Origin: Brachypterus glaber
Taxonomy: Eukaryota > Arthropoda > Insecta > Coleoptera > Kateretidae
Assembly (NCBI GenBank): GCA_958510825.1
Contig: OY294046.1
Span: forward strand, 51,007,794-51,071,793
Direction of reading: 5' to 3'
DNA length: 64,000 bases
The number at the start of each line of letters is the position of its first letter. Position 1 is the first letter of the stretch. Below, one piece after another: positions 21,425-32,400 of the stretch. A program made the position numbers and the translations under genes. The notes below the pieces were generated by a model. The model was not told the DNA's origin and searched no databases. It saw nothing but the letters and a program-made list of their open reading frames with translations.

Positions 21425-22503
21425 CATAGGAAAATATGAAAAAAAGTTCCTATAAACATTTGTCTAAAAATTCATCCTAAGGTAGCTAAGCCCCTTTGGA
21501 AGTGGCTAAAAAAATCGCTTTTTATTTAATAACCCAGGGACGCTTTGAGATATAGCAACGAGTTTTTGCACGTAAACTTATATTAATAAGACCCATCTTC
21601 GTATGTTATTTTTATGAACTTATTTTAACCAGGGAGTGTAAAACGGGGGGGCCTTATTAGTTTTTTATCCCAAACTTTTTTCTGTGTATTTTTTTTAAAT
21701 TTAATTTTTGGAATATGATTCCTTAGGAGAAAATAAAAAAAGGTGCTCTTGTTCTAATACTCTGGGATCAACCGTTTTCAATAAAAATTCATTTGAAGGT
21801 GAAATTTTACGGATTGAGGACGAAAAATTGAGTACTAATATGTTTAAAACCAAAATTTTAATAATGCTATATCAAAAACTAAGAAAACAAGTTTCTATAC
21901 ATGTATGTCGAAAAATCACTTTTAACCTCTTCAGGGACATAGGCACATATGTGTACGTTTAAAAATAAAGTCGGCAAAATGAAATTCACCGAATTTCTTA
22001 TTGTTCAGTAGCTATAGCTGTTACCATTTGCTTTGTTTCCAATTACAAGCGACATCCAATGGCCAAGATTCGCACATCTTCAGTTGTTTACTTGTTTTGA
22101 CAATAAAAATCATTTTTAACTTTTACTGCTAAATTAATTTAAACGAAAAATTCGTCCCTGAAAAGGTTTTAATTTTATTAAGCAAACATTAAAATAAGAA
22201 AGTAAGGATCTACTTTAAAGTGAAAAACGTTTTGGTGTTAAAATTATTTTTTTAAATTAATATTATTCATAGCGTAAAGTTACTACTTTTAATATTTTAA
22301 AAGGCAATTTTTTAAATTAAAATAATTTCTTATTGATTTTACAAGATGAGATTTTTCTGAGTGTAAGTTACTAAATAAAAACCCAATTTTTTAGCCAATT
22401 TCAAAGGAACTTAGCTCCCTTACAACGCATTTTTAGACATATGTTTATAGGATTTTTTTTTCATATTTTCCTATGTAATGACATCATTTACTGGACATCC
22501 CGT
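21425..22503. mobile_element. Foldback family A, diverged copy 3 with nested insert
   Basis: The left arm (AAAAAGTTCCTATAAACAT; GTGGCTAAAAAAATCG; AACGGGGGGGCCTTATTAG) and the right end (AATTTCAAAGGAACTTAGCT; TTTTTAGACATATGTTTATA) match family A but with many changes and without most of the right arm. Inside, at about 21924-22172, AACCTCTTCAGGGAC is mirrored by GTCCCTGAAAAGGTT. This is probably a separate small foldback that landed in the element. Confidence 0.65.
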
Positions 22504-23333
22504 ATACAAAAAAATAGTATACTTAATAGCGAACAAAAATTCAGCTTTTTAACAAACAACATTTTTCTGTGTGTATTAACCCAAATAGATATTCTTTTAG
22601 CTTAATCCTACGACGAGTAAAATAAGGACCGGTCAATACCGTTATGTTCTACTGCCCACATTGCATTCGTAAAAATTTAAATAAAAAGTCCAACTATAAA
22701 TTTTCAGTTCTTATCAAAATTGTTTATTCGGTTTAAAAATCGTATTAAGATTTTATTAAGATAGAATTTTGGTATTTTGACCCCATTAATAATACATGAT
22801 TTTACAATACACTGTTTTATAAAAAAATATTATTTTAAATTTTCATAATATCTTAGCATTTCGTAAAAGAAGTGACTATTCACGGTGCTTTTTCGTTTTT
22901 TTTTTTGTTTGGAAACCCTGAAATTTTTTTACCATTCGATAGTACTGTCCGTATCTATGATTTTCAGCGAAAATGAAAAAAATCTACCCAGCGCTTCGTC
23001 TTTATTAAAAAAAATAAATGCTAAACGAGCTGCGAAGAGTTAAACAATCCGTGAAATGCTACGCATTCCATTAAATACTATTCACAGTAAATGGTATATT
23101 CCATTTCCCAAATAATTAAAAAAAAAAACAAAAAAATACTTTACAAAAATTTTAAATATTTTTTTTTATTTTCTTTTGGCGAAAAATAAAATTAAAAAAA
23201 AAATTGTTTATATTTTTTTATTTTTGGAAAAATTTAATATACCATTTACTGTGACTACTATATAATGCGTAGCATTACATATTTTTACGGCTTTTTTTAC
23301 TGTTCGCAGCACGTTAAGCATTTATTCTTTTTA
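22504..23333. repeat. AT-rich repeat with an inverted core
   Basis: TACTATTCACAGTAAATGGT and ATTCCATTTCCCAAATAATT (about 23085-23125) are mirrored by ATACCATTTACTGTGACTAC (about 23238). The core includes CCCAGCGCTTCGTC and GCTACGCATTCCATT. The same pieces occur near 8400-8470, 11108 and 52090-52205, all ending in a phrase like CATATCTTCACGGCTTGTT. This is an interspersed family I cannot name. No gene is seen. Confidence 0.55.
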
Positions 23334-24091
23334 AAGGATGGTCCGGAAATGAGTCCAAAGGGAGCTACGGCTCTTTAAAATTGCAATAATTAATAACTCT
23401 TGCACCCTTTAAGCTAGTGCGACGAGCTTTTGCATGTGTACTACTATTAATAAGGGCAATTATGTTAATTTATTTTTTTGAATTTATCTAGAGGCGTGCC
23501 TAGACGGACAAAATATGTATACATAAAAAAACTTTTATGTATATCTGGACCTCGGAGTCAGAGGGTATGGCGTTTTTAAAATTATTATTATTCGAAATAG
23601 AAAAAACGGGAAGTTTTAAATAAGAATCACTCATAAACCTAAAATCGTAAAAAGAGGGACTTAATACCTGAGCTCTGAGGTCCAGATATTTTTTTTGCAT
23701 TGTTGGTAAAACATATAGATTCCTTGAGCAAAAATACATAAAAAATGTCACATAGTGTAACACTGTAGGAGCAACCGTTTTCAAAAAAAAAATGCAATTA
23801 AGGGGAAGTAACATTTTGTGCCAGTAAAAATGTTACTTTTTTAAAGGCTATTACTCCTTTAATATTAAATTCAGGTGTTTTAGTGAAGAATAATGTTTTG
23901 TTTAGTTTTAAGTGAAGAATCGCCCTGCAGCATTAAAATTTTATTGGTGCTTTTTTTGTTCCCCATTCAATATGTCCATCTTCGAAGGGTCGCAGCTCCC
24001 TTAGGGCTCATTTCCTGACCAACCTTTATAGGAACTTTTTTTCATATTTTTTAACTCTTAAATTTCTCGAACTTATTTCTGAATAACCCTG
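23334..24091. mobile_element. Foldback family C copy, left tip missing
   Basis: Arms: GGTCCGGAAATGAGTCC, AAGGGAGCTACGGCTCTT at the left; GGGTCGCAGCTCCCTTAGGG, GGACCAACC-like sequence and TTTATAGGAACTTTTTTTCA at the right. The right end ACCCTG is followed by TA. The outer ~40 bp of the left arm are absent. A further short inverted pair (ACCTCGGAGTCAGAGG... and TGAGCTCTGAGGTCCAG) sits in the middle at about 23550-23690. Confidence 0.7.
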
Positions 24092-25673
24092 TATAGATTC
24101 CTAAAAATATTAATAAATACATTAATTAATTAATATTGTTTTTTTTTTATTTAGAAAAGCAATAATATTGCTTTTAATATTATAACTGCTCTTATGCTAA
24201 ATGCACTTAAGTGCATTACCAATCACTAGATTACATGCATTAGTATATAATAATAAGTAAACATGAAAAGTACTAAGTAAATTTTCTTTCACCTTTCTCC
24301 AATATTTTATTTAAAAATTATTACTTTTACTTTTCATCTAATACAATATTACGAGAGCAAAAAATAATAAACTATATATTTTATTATTAATATAATAGAT
24401 CTGTTGCGGCAGCGTTGCCAGTTCAAAGAAAACAATTTGTTTGAAATTAAAAATGTTAGATTTAATGTCAACGTTAAGATACTACTAGATTTATTACAGT
24501 TACACGGAGAGAATCAGCACCAGCTCTAGTTACTAACTGTTGTGGTAAACATTAGTTGGTATTTATTAAAAAATGTATGGTAGTTGGAACTTTTTGTTTA
24601 GTTTCGTTTACCAATAATTTGGTACTGATTCTTGTTGATAGTCTAATAACAGGAAATAAAATATTTATCATTTCTTGCATTAAAATTTACCAACAAAACA
24701 TTACTAATATATTCATAACATAGAGAAGGAAAGAGAACCATTAGTCCAGCCTGCGCAAGATTATTTTGTGACAGAACGGGGCAGCGAAATGACGTAACGC
24801 AATATATCTGACCTTGCGCAGTATGCATCTCTATCAGATGTGAAATGCTGTCGGTCGTAAAACAATTCATCACCCCAGTATTCATTTGTCTTATCTCCAA
24901 AACTCCCCCAGTAAAAATCTTAAAATGTCCAAAAATAGAGATATTGCAAACCAATAGTGGGGTGACGAATCATTAGTAGTTTGTTTATACTGTCAGATCG
25001 TCGTTTGTTTCTGTTCATTTTTCGACTTCTACTGTGTTTTAATTGTTGTTTTGCTGCATTTGTTTATAACTTTAAACCTAACCTGTATTGTTGCTTAATG
25101 AAAAGCAAAGGGTCAATCCCTGGTGTACTCAAAGTAGGTGTACAATATCCCGAAACTCAAACACACCTCGAAAAATTCTTATAAAATAACTTTAAAAAAC
25201 TATTTCGACGTTTCTTCGTAGATATTTATTGTTTTTTGTTGAATTTTTTACAATTTTTATTTGACGCACAAAACTAAGGTTAAAAATACTCGTCAAAAAC
25301 AACAATAGTACTGCGCATGTGCAAGTTTATCTCAGATGCGCTAGGCACATTTATCACAGTATTCCGCAACGGCTTTGGAGGTATTTCCTTGTCTATGATT
25401 CATAATTATCAACTACTTGAATGCGAATCTGAAACATTTTTTTGGTGTTTTATAATAGAATAGTCGTTAAAGTTTATGGTTAATTATCGTAAGCCTTCAA
25501 CTTTAGCCTGTATAAACTTATTTAATAAAATATAATATTCACCAATGAATTGTTTAATATTTACCACAACAACTGGTAATACAATTTAGCGAAAGCATTC
25601 CCCAGGCTAATGTATCTCACCAGCAATGACATTTACTTTTTTAATAAGTATTAAAAAAACAAATTTAAGTCAG
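24092..25673. other. Gene-free tract with small inverted repeats
   Basis: GAGAATCAGCACCA near 24508 is mirrored by TGGTACTGATTC near 24620, with GTGGTAAAC and GTTTACC just inside, suggesting a ~135-bp foldback. A 67-codon frame at 24981-25184 has a hydrophobic N-terminus but no recognisable domain or context, and I do not call it a gene. The rest shows no feature. Confidence 0.45.
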
Positions 25674-25678
25674 TCTTA

Positions 25679-26911
25679 GGTTTGTTTTGGTTTCGGTTTT
25701 GGAAACAGTTCTAGGATTTTTATAGAACTGCGCAGAACTCATGCGCAGTAAAATAGCAGTTCGAGAACGAGTCAAGGATTTGCAGAACCAAAACGTTTTG
25801 TTATCTACACTAGTTCCATCTAGCGGAATATTTCGGTATGCTAGACGAAAGAAGAACCTAACCAAAGACTACAATCTCTGACCTAACCTTACTCAAGGAG
25901 CCGACGCCAATAGTTAGAAAGAAGATTATGAAAAAAAAACAGGAGCAAACACGAAAACTGTAAAAATGGCTAACAGAGGTATTGTAGTATGAACCAATAT
26001 TTATTATAATTGGGGCGCCTAGGTTCAATGGGGTCGTGAGTTTGTAATAAAAAACCAGCAAATCAGTCTAAGCAGTGTTCTATTGTTGAAAAGAAAAGCT
26101 TCGCACTGTCACGAGTATCTTGCATTTGATACCAAACTTCAAACTAACATAAAGAACCAATCTTAATATAATATTAAAAAATAAGCATGGGTGTTAACTC
26201 ACCTAACGCCAGAATAGTGTTTTATTTAATTTAAACCACTTTATTCCCGAGGATGTTAGTTGTAATTCGGATATTTTTAAATACCACACTTGTTGTTCTG
26301 ACAACCAGGAAAAGGAAATGACTGTCAAAATTAAAAGACAGGTAATTAATTCCAGAGATTAAAAATCCCTAAATTGTAGTTCCAATAAATCAATCAATCA
26401 AGGTCAAATGCAAATACCCAAGACAGTGTAAACAAACAAATTGACAGAAATTTAAAAGTTAATTAATTTATTATGCGTATTTTACTTCAGTATTATAAAT
26501 ATAAATAAAATTTTCAAAAGTTTTATAATATGACTTTTTAGATTATCAAGAATCCAGTTCCTCCATAGATGGTTTTGATTCCATAACTTCAGAAAATTTT
26601 TTTAATACAAAGAATCTTATCTAGTTGTATAAAAAATATAAACCCAAAGTGGGTACAGATGAGGTGAAGTCAATATCATACAGACATTTTTAATTTGCGC
26701 CAGCGTGGAACTAAAGAGTTCAGGACCAGTACCTGCCTTCTAGCTAGAACGGCAATAACAGTTCCAGAACGATTCCGAACTGGTTTTACGTGATAACCAA
26801 AACACACTAGTGGAGATCCTGAACTAGTTATAACTAAACCAAAACACACAAAAGTTATTGCGCATGCTTAATAGTTCTAGAACCGTTCTTAAATAGAAAC
26901 CAAAACAAACC
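25679..26911. mobile_element. Foldback element with 5-bp target duplication
   Basis: The left end GGTTTGTTTTGGTTTCGG is mirrored by the right end GAAACCAAAACAAACC. Inner parts AACAGTTCTAGGA and TTCTAGAACCGTTCTT also pair. TCTTA flanks both sides (25674-25678; 26912-26916). The interior repeats the theme AACCAAAAC / GTTTTGG and GCGCATG/GCGCAGT several times. No transposase is present. A 5-bp duplication with GG-type ends does not fix the superfamily. Confidence 0.65.
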
Positions 26912-26916
26912 TCTTA

Positions 26917-27472
26917 GCGGGTACTTTGGTCAGCATGCTAATTTAGTGCACATCACTGGATTAGTAAATGGGGCTCTCTATGCCTACCATTGTGAATACA
27001 CTATGTGGTCTACACCTTTCCCCTTTACTCTATGGGATTGTTTTGGTTCTCGAAAACTGCAGATCAGAACTGGTGTTTTCGCTATGTTACGAAAAATATT
27101 TCTTTTTGTTGATTTTTTTTATTGTTTGTTCTGAAAAATCGTAGATCGGTTACCGGTGTCTTCGCTATGCAGCGAATAAGGTTTCTTTTGTTGATTTTTT
27201 TTTATTGTTTGGTTTGGTTTCTCGAAAATCGCAGATCGGAAATAATTATTTTCCTAAATGAACAATTATTTTTGTTATATTTAATATTAAACATTAAACT
27301 GTTTATAAATATCATTAAATTTAGTAATTTTTAACTGATTCTTGGTGAACTATTTACTACAATAACGAGGTAATTACAAACATTTTTTAGGTTAAAACTA
27401 CCAAACACCGTTGTCATTAGGTAAGAAAGATTTTGTAAAATATTTAATAATAAATAGTATAGTATAGTACAT
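26917..27472. repeat. Short direct duplication, no gene
   Basis: Two ~110-bp segments (about 27045-27130 and 27131-27235) share AGATCGG/AGATCAG, the phrase TTCGCTATG...CGAA, TTCTTTTTGTTGATTTTTTT and TATTGTTTG. They look like a diverged tandem pair. Small open frames through them reflect the duplication. Confidence 0.5.
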
Positions 27473-27474
27473 TA

Positions 27475-28370
27475 GAGGAAATGCGCCTAATTTCGGATGG
27501 TTTTCAAATTTCGGATAGTAGTGTATTTAAGATACTGTCTGCAAAGGTAAACAGAAACCTACTTTTATGTGAAGCCAAAAGTCAAACTAAATCCGTCCTG
27601 TAATATGATAACGGTAGAGCTTCTCCCCTTTAAATGGCAGCACAAATCGTTTATATTGCAAATGGCAGTTTTGTGCTCAGTTGCATTATTATGCTTGTTT
27701 ATTTTATAAATAATCGTTATAAAAGTTCGTGATTCTGTCTTGGGTAAGTTATGATGTTAGTTAAGTTGATCCACTATTCATAATTAAGCAATTTGAAAAC
27801 GTAAACATTCTACAAATTTCTAATCTAAAAAGCAGAAAGTTGCCTAATTTCGGATAGACCATTTTTGTGCATTTGATTCCCAATTTCGGATATCCGCAAG
27901 GTAATTATTATTCAGGATAACCAATCATTAATTATTTTTTTTATAATGATACAACAAACTAAGATAAACAATTTTGAAAAAACGAAAATTACCTAAGATA
28001 CTAAGATATTCCAAATTGGGAATCTAAAATTATAGTTCCTATAGTATTTCGTAGAAAATCGCTTAATGATTAAATTACGTCTTAAATGTGAAGGAATAAC
28101 AAGAAACATAAGCAATGGGATCCAGATCTACTCTTGAAAAAATTTTTTCGGATATGTCCGAAATTAGGAGCCCTTTTTCAAATGCACAAAAATGCGCTGA
28201 TTTTTTTTAACCGTGTTTTTTGGAAAAAATAAACTGTAATAAAATTGCTTTTATAATAAATCATGGTTCGCTATAATAAGTTGTATGTAAAAAAATTTAT
28301 CAAAAAGTAATACCGAGTATTAAATATTGAATACATTGTAAATGGTATCCGAAATTAGGCGACTTTCCTC
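27475..28370. mobile_element. TA-flanked foldback MITE, ~0.9 kb
   Basis: Left end GAGGAAATGCGCCTAATTTC and right end GAAATTAGGCGACTTTCCTC are complementary, with TA at 27473-27474 and 28371-28372. The motif CCTAATTTCGGATA recurs inside in both orientations (near 27842, 27885 and 28148-28165), so the interior is built from diverged copies of its own terminal sequence. No coding region. Confidence 0.75.
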
Positions 28371-28372
28371 TA

Positions 28373-28670
28373 ACAGTGGTTGTGGTAAATTCAATTTTTT
28401 GTTCGGAAATATCCTAAAACTATATTTACCAGCTTGTTGGTAGCTATTAACCAAAAATACTTGTGGCTCTCTATACGCCAGAAAATTTGGTTATACTTAC
28501 CAATATATAGGTAGATTATACCAATCGTTCTCTCAGTGTATTTTAGATAATAAAATTAGATTATATAATATAATTTTGTTGCTAAATAGTAAAAACGATC
28601 GAACTCACGATCGAACTCGCGATCGAATGAACCCAAGATGTGCCATTTTCTGTCAAGTATAAGAGTGGAA
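28373..28670. other. Intergenic, short motifs only
   Basis: GATCGAACTC occurs twice in a row with a third variant near 28597-28627. A TCTCAGTGTA terminal-type motif near 28533 resembles the right end of the element at 45176. No gene. Confidence 0.45.
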
Positions 28671-28671
28671 A

Positions 28672-28800
28672 ACATAGAACTTTACCAACTAACATTTTTA
28701 ACATAGAACTTTACCAACTAACTTTACCATAGAACTTTACCAACTAACATTTTTAACATAGAACTTTACCAACTAACTTTACCATAGAACTTTACCAACA
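28672..28800. repeat. Two-part tandem repeat (29 + 26 bp)
   Basis: CATAGAACTTTACCAACTAA is followed alternately by CATTTTTAA and CTTTAC, giving a 55-bp higher-order unit present twice and a partial third. It lies about 270 bp upstream of the winged-helix gene start. Confidence 0.85.
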
Positions 28801-29067
28801 TTTTAAACATATTTTTTTGTCTCCACTTTTGTCAAATTAAGTCGCTCGAATCCAAGCCTGTTTTGTAAATTTAGGGATAACAAATATATTGACAGTATTG
28901 CATGCAACATTTAAACTGTTATGGCGCTTAATGCCACCTAACCTTTATGCTAACTTACCTCGATCTCCCCCATGATCTCCCCTAAGTCATTTGACATCAA
29001 GTCAAAAGTCTGCTGCTTAGGTAAGTGTCAAAATGTAACAATTTGGCAGATTTAAATTCACGTCAAA

Positions 29068-29381
29068 ATGTCAAAATCGAAATTAAAAAATAGTCAATAT
29101 AACAATATAGAAGCTGCTTCAGCAGTGGTCCGGGCATTAGCATTTTTTCAAAAAACTGGATATGTAGCCACATTAAAAAATATTCGGGAGTTCATTCTCC
29201 ACAGAACCAGCAGGACTGATGTAAAAGATATGGTTCCTGCTATCCCATATTTTATCAATAAGGGAATAAGCATGGGATTTATCCAAAGAAGTGGAGGTAC
29301 TTTTTCACTGGTAACTGATAAAATTATGTCTACTACTACCGGCTCTAAGAAGAAAAGTGATGCCTTACAGATCAAAAAACT
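29068..29381 (+). CDS. Winged-helix (linker-histone H15-like) protein, exon 1
   Basis: The ATG at 29068 is preceded by an A-rich context (CACGTCAAAATG). The exon gives 104 codons plus two bases, ending CT before GTAAGT at 29382, a strong insect splice donor. If it is not spliced, the frame stops two codons later (TAA 29383-29385, 105 aa). Residues about 17-85 align in pattern with the H15 fold: helix 1 (A-S-A-V-V-R-A-L-A-F-F), helix 2 (L-K-N-I-R-E-F-I-L), helix 3 (M-V-P-A-I-P-Y-F-I-N-K-G-I), then a wing with G-F-I-Q-R-S-G-G-T-F-S-L. The C-terminus is basic (G-S-K-K-K-S). Exon 2 encodes a paralogous domain. A role in DNA or chromatin binding is inferred, and a DUF4777-type winged helix is an alternative label. 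Confidence 0.68.
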
Positions 29382-30933
29382 GTAAGTACCTCAAGGTGTG
29401 CCCGTTCGGATACAAAATAATATATAAATAAAATTTTACCACAAGAGTACTTAAAGCTTCTTATGTCCCTAAAAAAGTCCATAGGGTATTTAAGTTACCT
29501 ACATAATAAATACATTATTAAAATACCTTCTAAAAAAAAAACTAAAAAATACTTTAAAAAATACCCCAGTGCGTGGTTTATGTCACGGGAAGGTAAAAAC
29601 CGTTTTAAACATAAAATATTTTTAGTAATTCTACAAATAAAAGGATATTGGTACAACAACACAGGGTGAAAAAATAAAATGATTATTACACTGAAAAAAT
29701 TCAAAATAAAAAAATCGCATTTTTGCTCTGTGACATATTTTAATTTTGGTCTTAAATGAAAGCTTAAAATGTAAGGAATTAATTGATACTAGTTTCCCGA
29801 AGGGGCTTTTTTTTCGCTATTTCACAAAAAAATCACACCGTGACCTACCTACATTTACAATTACTATCTAAAATCGCCACCCTTGGGGTCGCTGATCTCG
29901 TATCAGTTATCAGATTTTCAAAATTCAAAATGGCGGATCCAATATGGCGAATAGAATTCGCAAAATTAACTCTGTAACAGAAATTGGTATATGTGGGTTT
30001 TTGAGGAGCTCTTTTTGCAGCGTTTTGATAAACTGCGCATGAGCAGGCGCTGACCGGTTTTCAATATGTTATTTTAAATAAAAAACATTTTTTAACAAAA
30101 AAAAAACACAAAACAGACCCAAACCAAAGTTAACGTAAACCAAGGCCCCCTCGTTAAAAAAAAGTCAAAACCAAGAAAAAACCAAAACAAACTCCTAAAC
30201 AGAGAGCTGCATTTAGGCGCTTGTGGTTTTTGGGGTAGCTGATCACGAATCTGTTATTAGATTCACTTTCAGCAACCTCAAAAACCCTAATATACCAATT
30301 TTCACAAAAATCACCCCCACCCTAATGGGGTGGATTTAGAAAAAAATTATTTAAAGATTCAGTTTTAGCAACCTCAAAAACTCCTATGTACAAACTTCCA
30401 CGAAAATATTGAAAACATTTAAAAATATTTACCCCCTCACCCCCTCGGGGGTGGAGTGAGAAAATTTAAATTATCAGATTCGAATTTAAATTCAAATTCA
30501 ATAATCCCTATACGGCAATTTTCAAGTTTTTGTAAAAAAGTATGGTTTTTCCCCATTTTTCCCCCTTGTCCCACCCCAATGTTCACCAAAAACAATCCCG
30601 AGCGAGAACTTTTAGTAACATACCTGTATGCCAAATTTCAAGTCTCTCGAAAGATGTTCATATAAAATTTTATCAAATGTTGCATGAAGAAGCGGTCTTT
30701 GATGATTTTATCAACCTTGACGTGAGATATATTTTTTGATTCTCTAGCATGTTATTATTGGGGTTTCTTCAGGGCAAATTTATTAAAACAATATAATAAT
30801 TAAACATAAAAACTAGTGTAAATGGTAAAAATATTAGTAAATTAAATTGCCATTAAAAAATTTAAAAAAATATGATAAAAAATAAAAAAAAAGAATTTAA
30901 ATATTTTTAATAAAAAAAATGTATTTTTTTTAG
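29382..30933 (+). other. Proposed 1,552-bp intron
   Basis: It begins GTAAGTACC and ends with a T-rich run and TTTTTTTTAG. Joining 29381 to 30934 keeps the frame: CT plus A completes a Leu codon, followed by AAA and the ATG of the second exon. The intron holds an AT-rich stretch, an A/C-rich MITE-like tail near 30100-30200 (AACCAAAACAAACTCC) and a fragment of the 119-bp foldback repeat at 30280-30680. Confidence 0.6.
30280..30680. repeat. Fragment of the 119-bp-unit foldback (family D)
   Basis: About three diverged units of the array found at 40017-41000 (CAGCAACCTCAAAAACCC; TTTTCACAAAAATCACCC; CCCCTCGGGGGTGGAG), followed by CACCCCAATGTTCACCAAAA, ACAATCCCGAGCGAGAACTT and CAAATTTCAAGTCTCTCGAA, in the same order as at 41030-41110. 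It is truncated before the GTCY tract. Confidence 0.8.
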
Positions 30934-31327
30934 AAAAATGAAAGCAGCTAACGAAATTATCAGTACTTTAACATTTCTTCAAAAAGCTGGCCTACCAGCA
31001 TCTACCAGAACATTAAAAGAATGCATAATTCATCGTGTAGGAGAAAAAATCTCTAAGGAAATCCTCAAATTTCTCCCAACATATCTGAAAAGAGGAATTT
31101 CTCTAGGACTGATAACTCGTGGTTTGAAAAATTCTTATAAATTAGCACATTTGGAAAATTCGAAAAAATCAAAAAATAGAAAAGAAGTAAACTCCCGTCC
31201 TAAGAAAAAAGATAGAGTGCCCAGTATACAGTATGTTCCAATCCAAACAAGAGCGCGTGCTTTACAAAAAGTGATCAAACAAGAACCAATAGAATTCGAA
31301 ACTCATCATATAAAATTAAGTACATAG
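30934..31327 (+). CDS. Winged-helix (linker-histone H15-like) protein, exon 2
   Basis: The acceptor AG at 30932-30933 follows a T run. In the spliced frame the exon adds Leu-Lys and then the 129 residues starting at the ATG at 30938, ending TAG at 31325-31327, for a total of about 235 residues. The domain parallels exon 1: A-N-E-I-I-S-T-L-T-F-L-Q-K-A-G, then L-K-E-C-I-I-H-R, L-K-F-L-P-T-Y-L-K-R-G-I-S-L-G-L-I. Shared positions with exon 1 include F-x-Q-K-x-G, I/L-x-x-x-I-x-H-R and the G-I-S-x-G-x-I-x-R wing entry. The tail is strongly basic (K-K-S-K-N-R-K; R-P-K-K-K-D-R) like linker-histone tails, and includes V-I-K-Q-E-P, which resembles a sumoylation consensus. It could instead be an independent gene starting at 30938. 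A possible ATTAAA polyadenylation signal lies near 31403. Confidence 0.65.
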
Positions 31328-31452
31328 TAAAAGTTTGTATTAATATAACCATAGTCTTCGTTTTGTAAATTTGCTTACTGGAATTAGTGAAAAGATACTA
31401 GAAATTAAAAATATCTCAAAAAATATAAAATGGATACTAACCCAACCATATA

Positions 31453-32400
31453 CAGGATGTCAAAAAAAGTATTTCCTCGGAATTATCTCCTTAATTATAA
31501 AAGATAACTTTTTAAAATTTACAGAGCTTGTATGAACCGTAAACTTTGGCATGGTCACTATAAAAAATAACACTTCCGGTCTAAACGGAAGTGATACCAA
31601 CTTTTGATTTTTAAATGGAATCCCATATATTTGTTTACATTTTTAGATTCGCCTTTAAATTCTCTTTTCATTGATATATCACAAAAAAGTCGATATTTGC
31701 ATTAAAGAGAGCGCCACAGTAGCCATTTTTCATAAAAAGTCCTATGACGTCCAAATTGGAATATTTCTGAAACTTGACATTTCTAATCCTTTAGTAGTAG
31801 GCTAAGAATTTACTGTTTATGTAAAACTGATTTTCTTTTGTTTTTATGAAAATGACGTCATTTTAAATTTTTTTAAAGCTATTTTGTGCTTAATTTTCAA
31901 ATCAAAAATAGGTCGTTATATTTGAAAAATTAGCACAAAATGGCATTAAAGTTGATGATTAAAAACAAAAACTTTAAAATAACGCCATTTTCATAAAAAC
32001 AAAAGAAAATCAGTTTTACATAAACAGTAAATTTTTAGCCTACTACTAAACTTTAAATTTAATTAAAATGTCAAGTTTCAGAAATATTCCAATTTGGAAG
32101 TCATAGGACCGCCTTGTTGTTTTTATGAAAAATGGCTCCTGTGGCGCCATCTTTAATGCAAATATCGGCTTGTGATATATTAATGAAAAGAAGGCGAATC
32201 CAAAAATGTAAACAAATATATAGTGTTCCATTTACAAATCAAAAGTTGGTATCCCTTCCGCTTAGACCGGAAATGATATTTTTTATAATGACCATGTCAA
32301 AATGGGGTATTTACGGTTCATACAAGCTCTGTAAATTTAAAAAAGTTATCTTTTATAGTTACGGAGATAATTCGTAGGCAATACTTCTTTTGACACCCTG
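31453..32400. mobile_element. TA-flanked foldback MITE
   Basis: Ends CAGGATGTCAAAAAAAGTAT and ATACTTCTTTTGACACCCTG are complementary, flanked by TA (31451-31452; 32401-32402). The arms pair for over 350 bp (CATACAAGCT... against AGCTTGTATG; GATATATCAC against GTGATATATT; CCTACTACTAAA against TTTAGTAGTAGG). The centre lies near 31930. The right half recurs in the tandem copy at 32728-33163. No coding content. Confidence 0.85.

Noticed and set aside
24981..25184. 67-residue frame with a hydrophobic start resembling a signal peptide
   Set aside because: Phe/Leu/Cys-rich translation of T-rich DNA, without homologous features, upstream signals or a partner exon.
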